Program-made: the position numbers and the translations under genes | In this document: positions 26,790 to 35,487 of the stretch, one piece after another | Numbering within the stretch: the stretch's first letter is position 1 | How the letters are laid out: each line of letters starts with the position of its first letter | From: CAWAYH01 sp963786195 | GTDB lineage: Bacteria; Acidobacteriota; Vicinamibacteria; Vicinamibacterales; 2-12-FULL-66-21 | DNA: 64,000 nt | Direction of reading: 5' to 3' | NCBI GenBank assembly: GCA_963786195.1 | Contig: CAWAYH010000002.1 | Coordinates: 434,001-498,000 of the forward strand | The notes under the pieces: generated by a model | Databases searched by the model: none | The model's input: the letters and a program-made list of their open reading frames with translations, nothing else | What the model was told of the DNA's origin: nothing

Positions 26790-27700
26790 ATGCGTGAGCC
26801 CACCGATCTTCGACAGTCCGCGCCGGACGGCGTCGTCCAGAGCCCCCGTTTCGATCGGCTGATCGCCTACTACGAAAACGCCGGGCCCGACTACGGCCGA
26901 TGGAGCTCGGGCTTCAACATGCACTTCGGCTACTACCGGCGCGGGCTCAACCCGTTCCGCCGGGAGTTGATGCTGGACGAAATGAACAGGCAGGTCCTTC
27001 GCAGGCTGGAGCTGCCGGATGGCCGCGATGGTCTGGTCGTCGATCTCGGATGCGGCGTGGGCGCCACCGTCCGCTACGCGGCGCGATGTTTCCCGAGAAG
27101 CGGATTCTCGGGGTCACCGTCGTTCCCTGGCAGGTCGAAACCGGCAACGCGTGGAACCGTCGGCTTGGTCTGTACCCGCGGGCGCAGCTCGCTCTTGCAG
27201 ACTACACATCGACGGGATTCCAGGCCGCGTCGGTCGATGGCGCCGTGGCGATCGAGAGCGCGTGCCACGCCGAAGGGCCGGACAAAGTCCCGTTCGTCCG
27301 CGAGGCCGCGCGAATCCTGAAGCCCGGCTGCCGGCTCGTCGTCGCCGACGCGTTTCTCAAGAACCCCGAGCGGCCGCTCGACTGGCTGTCGTCGCGTCTT
27401 CACGCCACGCTGAGCCGGAGCTTCGTGTTGCCGGGCCTTGCGCAGGTCGAGAGCTTCGCGGCCGCCATGACGCGCGAGGGTTTTGCCGACGTGTCGGTCG
27501 AAGACATTTCGTGGCACGTCGCGCCGTCCGTGCTTCACGCGCCGGGCGTCGTCGCGTCCTTCGCGCTGATGAAGCTCCTGCGCCGCGAGCGCCTCGGCGA
27601 GCACAGCCGGAACAACCTGAAGGGATCGATCCTGAGCGCGCTCCTCGGCGCCAACCGATTCAAGTTCGGCTATTACGTGGTGTCGGGGACCAAGAGCTGA
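26790..27700 (+). CDS. SAM-dependent methyltransferase (cyclopropane synthase/sterol-methyltransferase-like), one frameshift
   Basis: About 303 residues. RFDRLIAYYENAGPDYGRWS then SGFNMHFGYYRRGLNPFRRE resemble the N-terminus of lipid or small-molecule C-methyltransferases. Motif I is GLVVDLGCGVGATVRYAAR; a shift near 27090 leads to MFPEKRILGVTVVPWQVETG, DGAVAIESACHAEGPDKV and AARILKPGCRLVVADAFLKN. The C-terminal helical part (SFAAAMTREGFADVSVEDIS) also fits. The start 12 nt after DUF2306 places it in the same unit. Substrate not predictable. Confidence 0.8.
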
Positions 27701-27702
27701 AA

Positions 27703-27756
27703 GGGGTCAGATCTTGTATTTCAACATGTTAATGTTGAAATACAAGATCTGACCCC
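27703..27756. repeat. Long perfect palindrome (25-bp arms), MITE/REP-like
   Basis: GGGGTCAGATCTTGTATTTC continuing to AACAT, a 4-nt GTTA loop, then the exact reverse complement. It begins three bases after one gene's stop and ends just before the convergent HD-GYP stop. The arms are AT-rich against the local GC. It could terminate both genes and looks inserted. Confidence 0.85.
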
Positions 27757-27758
27757 CT

Positions 27759-29196
27759 CTAGGACGCGGCCAGAAACTGCGTGAGATCGAGCGCCTCGTG
27801 CGGTCGAAGCGTTTCGACGACGTGGCGGTTCGTACTGGCCCGCTCCGGTCCGGATGCTCATGTCGATCTCGCCGGGCATGCGCTCGTACTCGGCGCCGAT
27901 GATCGCGATCACCGGATGCAGCGGTTCGTTGGTGTTCGTCCGCACCACGACGCCGATCTCGTCACGATCCGTGCGGATGACCGATCCAACGGGGAAGAAG
28001 CTGACGGCGTTGACGAAGGCTTTGACGAGCGCGGTGTTCAGCTTCGTGCCCGAGAGCCGCGCCAGCACGAGGCACGCCTGCTCGGGCATGAACGGATCCT
28101 GGTAGGACCTGGCGCCCGTCATCGCCTCGTAGATGTCGGCGACCGACACGATCTGACTGAGGAGATGCGGGACGACGCCGTTGCCGACGTCGGGATAGCC
28201 GGTCCCGTCGAATCCGCGATGGTGTTCGAGCGCGACGGTCGGCGTGAGCGGCCGGAGTCCGTCGACTTCGACGAGTATCTCGGCGCCGTAGGTCGTATGC
28301 GCCTCCATCATCCGGCGCTCGCGCTTGTCGAGCGCGCTCGGCTTCTTGAGGATCTCAATCGGAATGCGCGTCTTGCCAATGTCGTGCAGCAGCGCCGCTT
28401 CGACGAGCACGGCAATGGCGGCCTGATCGAAGCCGATCTGCCGGCCGATGAGCAGGCTCAATGTCGCGACGTTGACCGAGTGGCAGTAGGTCAGGTTCTC
28501 GTACAGCTTGACGGCGAGGATCTGGCCAAGTGCGGCATTGCTGCCGGCGACCTTCTGAATCAGCAGATGAACGATGTCGCGGACCGTGGCCAGGTTGATC
28601 CCGCGTCCCTGCATCACGTCCTCGAACGTCCGCTCCGTGAGGGCGAGCGACAGTTCGTAGGAGGGATCGAGCGGCCCGGTGGGCGCGTCCGGCCATTGGA
28701 TCGTCTTCCAGCGCGTGTCGAGCGGCACCAGGCGGCCCAGGCTGATGTGCTGAATCTGGCGCTGCGCCAGCTGCACGTCGATCGGCTCGCCGGCCGGCGC
28801 TTCCTTGAGCTGCCAGAGGAACTCCGAGAGCGCGAGCAGCTCCTGGCGGGTGACTTCCGGGTAGATGTGGATGCTGTCGATGCCGAGATCCGTCAGCTCC
28901 CGGAGAATCTGCCCGTGCGCGTCGCTGTCCTGCCGGAACGGGACGCCGTCGAGATGCGCGGAACCGTGAATCACGTCCAGCCGCAACGCCGACTCGCTCC
29001 GCAAATGCCGCTGCACGCCGTCGTCGAGCTCGGTGAGTTTCTGCTCGATGGCCGGGTGTCCGGGTGGATACAGGCCCGTGAGCCGCCGCAGGCTGACGAA
29101 GCCCTTGAGCAGCACCACCGGATCCATGCGCGGGGATTCGGCGGAGTTCTGCCTCGGCGGTACGCGGCGCGGTCCGGGTGATTCGGGAGTCGTCAT
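27759..29196 (-). CDS. HD-GYP domain protein (cyclic-di-GMP phosphodiesterase type), C-terminal frameshift
   Basis: About 479 residues. The N-terminal 170 residues are helical with no named domain (LLKGFVSLRRLTGLYPPGHP). The HD-GYP domain follows: CHSVNVATLSLLIGRQIGFD, ALLHDIGKTRIPIEILKK, VALEHHRGFDGTGYPDVG, and DIYEAMTGARSYQD. All metal ligands of HD-GYP proteins are present, so cyclic-di-GMP hydrolysis is likely. A shift near 27845 separates it from the C-terminal STNRHVVETLRPHEALDLTQ that ends at 27759; without it translation would run into the palindrome. The ATG overlaps the HEAT gene's stop (ATGA), so the two are coupled. Confidence 0.85.
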
Positions 29197-31439
29197 CGTG
29201 TGAGCAGTGTCTTCGCCTGTCGTGCGACGCGGACGAGCGCCGGATTCCAGAAGCGATAACGCAAGGGCACCAGCGCCTGCAGGACGGGCGCGAGGTGCGT
29301 GGAATTGGACTGCGCCGCGCGATCGAGCAGCCTGCCGGCCACATCGGGGTGGCGGACGACGAAGTCGCGGCGCGCGAGCAGTTCACGAATCTGCCGGTCG
29401 GACTCGTTCCGCGGGAAGTGCCAGAGCGTCTGTTCGGCCGCCCCTCCAACCCAGCCGCGGTTCTTCTCGATCTCGGCGCCGACCAGCGTCGCCGCGCGCG
29501 ACGTGCCGATCTTTGCGAGGCTGCGAAATGCCTCGCGGACGGTTTGCTCGTCGCGGCTTTCGAGCAGACGGCCCAGCGACGCTTCGTAGCCCGTTCCCGC
29601 CACTCCGAGCACACGAGCGATCGCACGATGCATCACCTCGTCGGCCTCGCCCAGGGACGAGACGAGGGCGGGCGCGACGAGCGTTGCGTGGTCGCACAGG
29701 AGCTGCACCGCGGCGCGGCCGTTGGAGTCCTTGCCGTTGACCGGCCGGACCCGGACGGCTTCGAGCAGGGCGGGAGCGATGTCGGCGCCGAGCGCTCCGA
29801 TGATCGTGCCCGCTGCAGCGCGCCCCTCCTCGCTCTGTTCCGCCAATTCCACGAGCCGCATCGCGCGGTCGAGGCTGCAGAAGCCGGCAAAGCTCGCGGA
29901 AATGACGTCCGCGACGTCCGGTCGCGGTTCTGCCAGCGTGCCCGCGAGCTCGCGGTAGCGTGCGAGCCAGGCCGCCAGCTCCACCCAGCGTCCCTCGCCC
30001 TCCAGTGCTTCGAGGAGTCGAGCCGTGCGATCCAGGAACCGCTGGACCATCTCCGGATTCGGCTCGAGGCAGACGAGGTTCCACAGGCATGCGATCTGGG
30101 TGATGACGAGATCGCTTGCGAGGATCGTCTGGTGGATCTCGTGAAGCGTGGCGAGCGTCTCCTCATCGAGCGCGAGATCGAACGCGGCGAATTCGGCGAA
30201 GCTCCTGGCCTTCGCGCGGTCGATCTTCATCAGCTTGCGCGCGTGAGCATCCAGGCCACCGTCCTGCGCCTGGCCGCCAGGGCGGCTCTGCACGCGGGAC
30301 TGCGCGCGCGACTCCACGAGCGGCAGGAGCTGGGCCTGGCGTTCGGCCGGCAGATCCAGCCGCGCCAGCGCGCTGGTAACGACTTCGGGGGCCGCGGTTT
30401 CCAGGTCCAGGAGCAAACAGAGCGATTCCGCGAGATCGACGTCGGGGAAGTCTCTCAGCACCGTGCCGTCGATCCGCCCGTCGAGGAGCCCGGGCAGGAT
30501 CGTCCGGCGCAGGAGCGCCTGACGCCGTTCGGGCTCGAGATCGAGAACGGCCTGCGCCAGCTTGCCGAACATGACGCGCGACACCCGCGGATCGAGCGCG
30601 GCAAAAACCTTGGCGACGTCACTGAACTTCCGGCTGAGCGCATCATCCGCGCCGTCGTCGGTGACGTCATCTTCGGTCAGCCGCAGCAGCATCCCGGCCA
30701 GCATCGCGGGATCCTGCGTGAGGAGCGCGAGGTCGGCGAGGGATACCTGATCGAACGGCACCGTCGGATCGATTCGTACCCAGCCCTTGTCCGGCGGATA
30801 CAGGTGATCGACCGGCCCACCGCTCGCCAGCGCCTCGTCGCGTTTCGCGCGCTGATGATCGATCAACTCGACCAGCGGCGGAGGCGGCACGCCGACGGGC
30901 AGCACCTGCGGACGATGGGCCACTCGCAGCGAGATGCGGCTGACGCCGTGCTCTTCGAGCACATCGATCAGGTGCTCGCGGATGCCATGACGTGCGTCGC
31001 ACTGCACGAGGTCGAAGCAGAGGCGCGCGAGCTCGCGCGACGAAGCGACACGTTCGATCGTGACCTGCGCGATTGAGGCCGCGTGCAGCCGTCGCGCAAG
31101 CTCCTGTTCCACCAGCGTTCCGCTGCCCGTCGGGGTATCGTCGACGACCAGCTCGCGAGGCGTGACGCGGAAGTCCACCTGCTCGCGTCCCTCGAGCATG
31201 ACGAGCGCGCGCTGGCAGGCGTCGATCGCGCTCAGGCACAGCGGGCTCGTCGGCGGATACGTGTGGAACTGCTGCACGGCGCGGGCGAGCAGGTGCAGGA
31301 ATTCGTCGACCGCGGCCGCGTCCGACGGGCGTCGTGCAGCGCCTTTGGGCTGACTCCGCGGCGCAGCGGTGCCCGCTCCCCCCAGAGTTGTGGGGCGCAC
31401 GTCAGAACTGTAATTGCCAGCACGCGCGCGGATCGACAC
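29193..31439 (-). CDS. HEAT-repeat-like protein of unknown function
   Basis: Intact, 748 residues, GTG start at 31439 (no better start seen). It is soluble and almost wholly helical. Residues 40-200 share the YPP/AVQQFHTYPPTSPLC feature with the HD-GYP protein's N-terminus. The C-terminal 400 residues read as HEAT-type repeats (AAVQLLCDHATLVAPALVSS; HRAIARVLGVAGTGYEASLG; REAFRSLAKIGTSRAATLVG). Overlap with the HD-GYP gene and the shared N-terminal motif suggest that the two form a signalling complex (inference). Confidence 0.75.
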   Translation of the reverse strand: MSIRARAGNYSSDVRPTTLGGAGTAAPRSQPKGAARRPSDAAAVDEFLHLLARAVQQFHTYPPTSPLCLSAIDACQRALVMLEGREQVDFRVTPRELVVDDTPTGSGTLVEQELARRLHAASIAQVTIERVASSRELARLCFDLVQCDARHGIREHLIDVLEEHGVSRISLRVAHRPQVLPVGVPPPPLVELIDHQRAKRDEALASGGPVDHLYPPDKGWVRIDPTVPFDQVSLADLALLTQDPAMLAGMLLRLTEDDVTDDGADDALSRKFSDVAKVFAALDPRVSRVMFGKLAQAVLDLEPERRQALLRRTILPGLLDGRIDGTVLRDFPDVDLAESLCLLLDLETAAPEVVTSALARLDLPAERQAQLLPLVESRAQSRVQSRPGGQAQDGGLDAHARKLMKIDRAKARSFAEFAAFDLALDEETLATLHEIHQTILASDLVITQIACLWNLVCLEPNPEMVQRFLDRTARLLEALEGEGRWVELAAWLARYRELAGTLAEPRPDVADVISASFAGFCSLDRAMRLVELAEQSEEGRAAAGTIIGALGADIAPALLEAVRVRPVNGKDSNGRAAVQLLCDHATLVAPALVSSLGEADEVMHRAIARVLGVAGTGYEASLGRLLESRDEQTVREAFRSLAKIGTSRAATLVGAEIEKNRGWVGGAAEQTLWHFPRNESDRQIRELLARRDFVVRHPDVAGRLLDRAAQSNSTHLAPVLQALVPLRYRFWNPALVRVARQAKTLLTR

Positions 31440-31573
31440 GGCTCCTCAGGTAGTAAGCAGCATTCATCGAGCGCTGAATGACTTAGCGTTCTGTACGCGA
31501 CACACCGCCACCCAAACGGTGAGCGGTTGCGGCGCACTGTGACGTTCAATTAGCGCAAGAAGCGGACCGAAGC

Positions 31574-31719
31574 GGAGGGTGCTGAGGGTGCTGAAGGTGC
31601 TGAAGGTGCTGAAGGTGCTGAGGTGCGCAGCCAAGCCGGGGTGCGCAGGTGCGGCTCAGCCCGCGGCGCGCGCAGCGCCGCGAGCACCTTCAGCACCGCC
31701 AGCACCTTCAGCACCTTCG
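31574..31719. repeat. GGTGCTGAAG tandem repeats with inverted copy
   Basis: Five or six 9-bp GGTGCTGAA/GGTGCTGAG units at 31574-31626, then 55 bp, then the inverted AGCACCTTC array at 31682-31719 that ends against the protease stop (31722). The two arms can pair into a long hairpin. The same unit occurs at 24250-24282. The rest of the 282-bp gap 31440-31721 is AT-richer sequence with no supported gene. Confidence 0.75.
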
Positions 31720-31721
31720 GT

Positions 31722-32699
31722 TTAGTTCCGGTCCGCGACCCGGACGGTGAGATCCAGCCGTTCGACGCCCCGGAGGACGCCGAGCGTGACCGTCGTGCCG
31801 ATGCGGTCTTCGGTGAGGAGCCGGTGCAGATCGTCCAGGCTCGTGACCGCGTGTGTGTTGAACGAGACGATGATGTCGCCGTCCAGGAGGCCGGAGGAGC
31901 GAGCCGGACCTTCGGGCTCGACCGAGATGACGAGCACGCCGCTGGCCTGCGCCAGCCGGTGAAACCGCGTGACCCGGCGGAGGAGCGGCACGTCCTGCCC
32001 GGCGACGCCCAGGTAGCCGCGCCGCACGCGGCCGTCACGCAGCAGCGCCGGCAGCACGTCGGTCACCGTGCTGATCGGAACCGCAAAGCTCAGGCCCTGG
32101 CCGCCCGCGATGATCGCCGTGTTGACGCCGACGACGAGGCCCGCGCTACTGACGAGCGGACCGCCGGAGTTTCCCGGATTGAGCGCCGCGTCCGTCTGAA
32201 TCACGTGCTCGATCAGCCGTCCCGTCTTCGCGCGCAGCGATCGCCCCAGCGCGCTGACGACGCCGGTCGTCACCGTGTGCTGAAAGCCGTACGGATTTCC
32301 GATCGCGATGACGAGCTGTCCGGGCCGCAGCGTCTGCGACTGCCCAAGCTCGACCGCCGCCAGGTCACTCGCGCTGATACGAACGACGGCGACGTCCGTG
32401 TCCCGGTCCTGCCCGATGAGATCCGCCCGCCGCTCGCGCCCGTCAGGCAGCGTGACTTCGATGTCGGACGCCTCGTCCACGACATGGCTGTTGGTCAGGA
32501 TCAGGCCGTCGCTCGCGAAGACGAACCCCGACCCGCTGCCTTCCTGCGCCCGCGACCGCCGCGGACTCCCCGCCTTGCGCACGTTGAGGCTGACCACCGC
32601 CGGCGCCACCTGCTCGACCGCATGCACCACTGCCTCGGAAAACGCATCGAGCAGATGGCGATCGTCGCGCGGGTGGTCGGATTTGGATGGTAGGGACAT
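31722..32699 (-). CDS. HtrA/DegP-like trypsin-type serine protease with PDZ domain, no signal peptide
   Basis: Intact, 325 residues from the ATG at 32699. The triad is visible: His in ILTNSHVVDE, Asp in GQDRDTDVAVVR, Ser in NPGNSGGPLVSSAG. A PDZ domain follows (residues 230-320: VRRGYLGVAGQDVPLLRR; LLDGDIIVSFNTHAVTSLDD). HtrA proteins are usually exported, but no signal peptide or membrane segment is visible here, so this one appears cytoplasmic. An upstream in-frame ATG at 32741 adds no signal either. The gene follows the KdpD-Usp gene on the same strand with a 68-bp gap. Confidence 0.88.
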   Translation of the reverse strand: MSLPSKSDHPRDDRHLLDAFSEAVVHAVEQVAPAVVSLNVRKAGSPRRSRAQEGSGSGFVFASDGLILTNSHVVDEASDIEVTLPDGRERRADLIGQDRDTDVAVVRISASDLAAVELGQSQTLRPGQLVIAIGNPYGFQHTVTTGVVSALGRSLRAKTGRLIEHVIQTDAALNPGNSGGPLVSSAGLVVGVNTAIIAGGQGLSFAVPISTVTDVLPALLRDGRVRRGYLGVAGQDVPLLRRVTRFHRLAQASGVLVISVEPEGPARSSGLLDGDIIVSFNTHAVTSLDDLHRLLTEDRIGTTVTLGVLRGVERLDLTVRVADRN

Positions 32700-32767
32700 G
32701 GTCTTAGCGGTAAGACGCTCGACGAACGGTGCAAGGTGCACGGTGCACCTCCACCGCTCTCCGTCAG

Positions 32768-33899
32768 CTATAGGGGCACCACCTGTACTGCCGCGTCTTT
32801 GACTTCGTCCAGGAAGCGGTTGAGCGTCGAGCCTTTCATGAGGATTTCGAACCGCGTGCGTGAGGTCTGGCCGAAGATGACGTGCGTGATTCCCTCGCGC
32901 TGGGCGAATGCGATCAAGCCGTCCGCCGGCCGCTCGGCCCTGACGCGGACGACCGTGGCCCCAAGCCGTTCGGCGAGCGCGATGTTCTGGTCGAGATGCA
33001 TCCTGTCCTGCTGGTTGATGCGGTCGGGCGCCTCGTGCGGGGTTTCGACGTACACCGCATACCAGCGGACCCCCAGCCTGGCCGCGATCCTCGCGCCCGC
33101 GCGGATGACCTGTGGCGCGCTGGCGCTCGAGCTCATGCAGACCATCACCCGCTCGGGAATCAGACCGGGCTCGAGTCCTTCTCGCGCCCGGAACGTCGCC
33201 GCCTTCTCACCGACTTCGTCGGCCACCGCACGCAGCGCCAGCTCGCGCAAGGTCGAGAGGTTTCCCTCGCGGAAGAAGTTCGCCAGCGCCTGTTCCACCT
33301 TCTCCGGCTTGTAGACCTTTCCCTGCTTCAGCCGCGTGCGGAGCTCCTCGACCGTCGTGTCGACGTTGATGACTTCGTCGGCGCGATCGAGGAACGTGTC
33401 CGGCACCGTCTCGCGCACCCGCACGCCGGTGACGCGGCCGACGAGGTCGTTGAGTGTCTCGAGGTGCTGGATGTTCACCGCGGTCATCACGCTGATGCCG
33501 CCATCGAGGAGCTCGAGGACGTCCAGGTACCGCTTGTCGTGGCGGCTGCCCGGGCACGTTCGTATGGGCCAGCTCGTCGACGATGGCGACCTGCGGCTTT
33601 CTCGCGAGAATGGCATCGAGATCCATGTCCTCGAGCGTCGCGCCGCGGTAGTCGATCTTGCGGCGCGGAACGATCTCGAGGCTGCCCACGAGCGACTCGG
33701 TCTCCGCACGCCCGTACGTCTCGATGAAGCCGCCGACGACGTCGACACCGCGCGCTCGCAGTGCCTGCGCTTCACGCAGCATCGCGTAGGTCTTGCCCAC
33801 GCCAGGCGCGGCGCCGATGTAGACACGGAGGCGTGCCTTGTCACCGTCCTGAAGTCTGGCAAGCAGCGCGTCGGGCGACGGGCGTTCCTTGTCGGGCAC
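32768..33899 (-). CDS. kdpD: KdpD N-terminal (KdpD + Usp) stand-alone protein, one frameshift
   Basis: About 376 residues from the GTG at 33899. Residues 20-220 are the KdpD domain: VYIGAAPGVGKTYAMLREAQ (Walker A), VVGGFIETYGRAETESLVGS, VAIVDELAHTNVPG (Walker B-like). A shift near 33550 joins to RHDKRYLDVLELLDGGISVM. The C-terminal 140 residues are a UspA-like domain (VMVCMSSSASAPQVIRAGAR; GATVVRVRAERPADGLIAFA; ending LDEVKDAAVQVVPL). The membrane and histidine-kinase parts of KdpD (about 900 residues in all) are missing; they are in the gene at 42332-43883. It is divergent from the porin-kdp operon, which fits a K+ or c-di-AMP sensing role. Confidence 0.85.
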
Positions 33900-33943
33900 A
33901 ACTCCATGGTACCGGAGGACTTGCGGTCCCCTCGTCCACTTAC

Positions 33944-33966
33944 GGACTTTTTATGGCTTTTTGAGC
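33944..33966. promoter_or_regulatory. T-rich candidate KdpE operator
   Basis: A lower-GC stretch, GGACTTTTTATGGCTTTTTG then AGC, lies in the divergent spacer between KdpD-Usp and the porin-kdp operon. Two TTTTT runs spaced 10 bp apart resemble the T-rich direct repeat bound by E. coli KdpE. Assignment is by position and composition only. Confidence 0.35.
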
Positions 33967-34029
33967 CCTTTCGTATGGCCGGGTTTCTAGACTGGTCGGG
34001 TGGTCGAAGAGACCAGGGAGCAAACGGAC

Positions 34030-35298
34030 ATGTCGACTGAGTCAGCGTTCAGTTCAGGGGTTCATATACTCGACGTTCCGGCGCCGGGGCACCGCACCCG
34101 CGATGGCGTGACGGTCGCCATCATGTGGATCGCGTTGTTCGGCCTGCTGGTCTGGCTGCTCGGCGTCGCGCCCGCGCACGCGCAATCCGAGGGACCCTCG
34201 ACGCCGGCCCCTGCGCCGGAGAAGCAGGCGGCCGCCACCCCCGATCCCTTCTGGGAGAACCTCCGAGTGGGTCTGACGTTCGAGGGTTTCTACGAATACA
34301 ACTGGAACCGGCCGGACGACCGGGTGAACATCCTGCGCGCCTACGACACCCGCGCGAACACGATGGGCATACAGCAGGCGGCGTTGGTGTTCGACTACGC
34401 GCCGGCGGTCGACAAGAACCGCCGCTTCGGCGTGCGCCTGGATCTTCAGTACGGCCAGGCGACGGAAACCGTGCAGGGCGGCGCCGCCAACGAGCCGAGG
34501 CCGAACGTGTATCGCCAGGTCTGGCAGGCCTACGGGACGTATGTGTTCCCGGTGGGTCGCGGCCTGCAGCTCGACTTCGGCAAGTTCGCGTCGAATCTCG
34601 GCTACGAGACGAACTATGCGAAGGACAATCAGGCGTTCTCGCGCGCGTACCTTTTCAACTTTCTTCCCTTCTACCATTCGGGTGTGCGGCTGACGCTGCC
34701 GGTGTCCGACAAGATCACGCTGATGTACATGCTGACGAACGGCATTCAGCAGACCGAGGACGTCAACAATTTCAAGTCCAACCACGTGGCGGGCATCATC
34801 AAGCCGATTTCCTCCATCACGTGGACCGTGAGCTACTATTTCGGCCAGGAGCAGCCGGACGGTGGGCTTCCCGACGGTCCCGACGGGTTTTTCCGTGTGT
34901 TCGACACCTACGTGACCTACACCGCGAACGACCGGACGACGCTCGGCCTGGACGTCAACTACACGACGAACGAAGTCGAGTCGTCGGATCCCTCGACGTC
35001 GCTGCAGGGCATCGGTGCCTACGCCCGGTACCAGTTCACGCCACCGTTTGCGGTGGGGGTTCGGTGGGAACGCCTCGACGACGAGGGTCTGTTCGGAGGC
35101 ATCGACCAGGTGCTGCAGGAGGTGACCGCGACGGCCGAGTGGAAACCGGCCGACGGCATGCTCCTTCGCGCGGAGTTCAGGCGCGACTGGTCGAACGCGT
35201 CGTTCTTTCCCGCACGAAACGCGACGAGACGCGATCATCAGAACACGTTTCTCATCGGCCTGATCTGGTGGGCCGGCAACAAGACGGGGACGTGGTAG
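34030..35298 (+). CDS. Outer-membrane porin (BBP2-like) heading the kdp operon
   Basis: Intact, 422 residues from the ATG at 34030 (AGGGAG about 8 nt upstream). The N-terminus is unusual: 40 residues before the hydrophobic signal (IMWIALFGLLVWLLGVAPAH then AQ). The barrel has typical aromatic girdles: NLRVGLTFEGFYEYNWNRPD, LQLDFGKFASNLGYETNYAK, and terminal NTFLIGLIWWAGNKTGTW. It resembles the β-barrel family annotated as outer membrane beta-barrel protein/BBP2. Two bases after its stop begins the 30-residue ORF, then kdpF; all are probably co-transcribed. It may let K+ cross the outer membrane under limitation (inference). Confidence 0.82.
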   Translation: MSTESAFSSGVHILDVPAPGHRTRDGVTVAIMWIALFGLLVWLLGVAPAHAQSEGPSTPAPAPEKQAAATPDPFWENLRVGLTFEGFYEYNWNRPDDRVNILRAYDTRANTMGIQQAALVFDYAPAVDKNRRFGVRLDLQYGQATETVQGGAANEPRPNVYRQVWQAYGTYVFPVGRGLQLDFGKFASNLGYETNYAKDNQAFSRAYLFNFLPFYHSGVRLTLPVSDKITLMYMLTNGIQQTEDVNNFKSNHVAGIIKPISSITWTVSYYFGQEQPDGGLPDGPDGFFRVFDTYVTYTANDRTTLGLDVNYTTNEVESSDPSTSLQGIGAYARYQFTPPFAVGVRWERLDDEGLFGGIDQVLQEVTATAEWKPADGMLLRAEFRRDWSNASFFPARNATRRDHQNTFLIGLIWWAGNKTGTW

Positions 35299-35300
35299 CC

Positions 35301-35393
35301 ATGCTCGACGCAGCATTTGTCATCCTGACGATGGTGTTCTTTGTGACGGCAATGGCCTACGTCGCCGGCTGCCGCCGGCTCGGTGGTGACTGA
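35301..35393 (+). CDS. 30-residue single-span membrane peptide
   Basis: MLDAAFVILTMVFFVTAMAY then VAGCRRLGGD: one hydrophobic helix of about 20 residues with a basic C-terminal end. The ATG is 2 nt after the porin's TAG, and the TGA is 1 nt before the kdpF ATG. Its size and location are like a second KdpF-type stabilising peptide. No similarity is claimed beyond that. Confidence 0.55.
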   Translation: MLDAAFVILTMVFFVTAMAYVAGCRRLGGD

Positions 35394-35394
35394 A

Positions 35395-35484
35395 ATGGCC
35401 TTACACGATCTCCTCGGCATCGTTGCCGCGGCCGGGTTGCTGGTCTACCTGACGTATGCGCTGCTCAGGCCAGAGAAGTTCTGA
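35395..35484 (+). CDS. kdpF: KdpF, small subunit of K+-transporting ATPase
   Basis: 29 residues: MALHDLLGIVAAAGLLVYLT then YALLRPEKF. The single helix and the closing LLRPEKF are the KdpF signature (usual length 25-30). KdpF lies at the KdpA interface and stabilises the complex. Its TGA is 3 nt before the kdpA ATG. Confidence 0.9.
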   Translation: MALHDLLGIVAAAGLLVYLTYALLRPEKF

Positions 35485-35487
35485 CAT

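Noticed and set aside
27781..31076. Long open frames on the plus strand opposite the HD-GYP and HEAT genes (over 460 and 630 codons)
   Set aside because: They are Arg-rich shadows produced by high GC; the minus-strand proteins have recognisable motifs and coupled starts.
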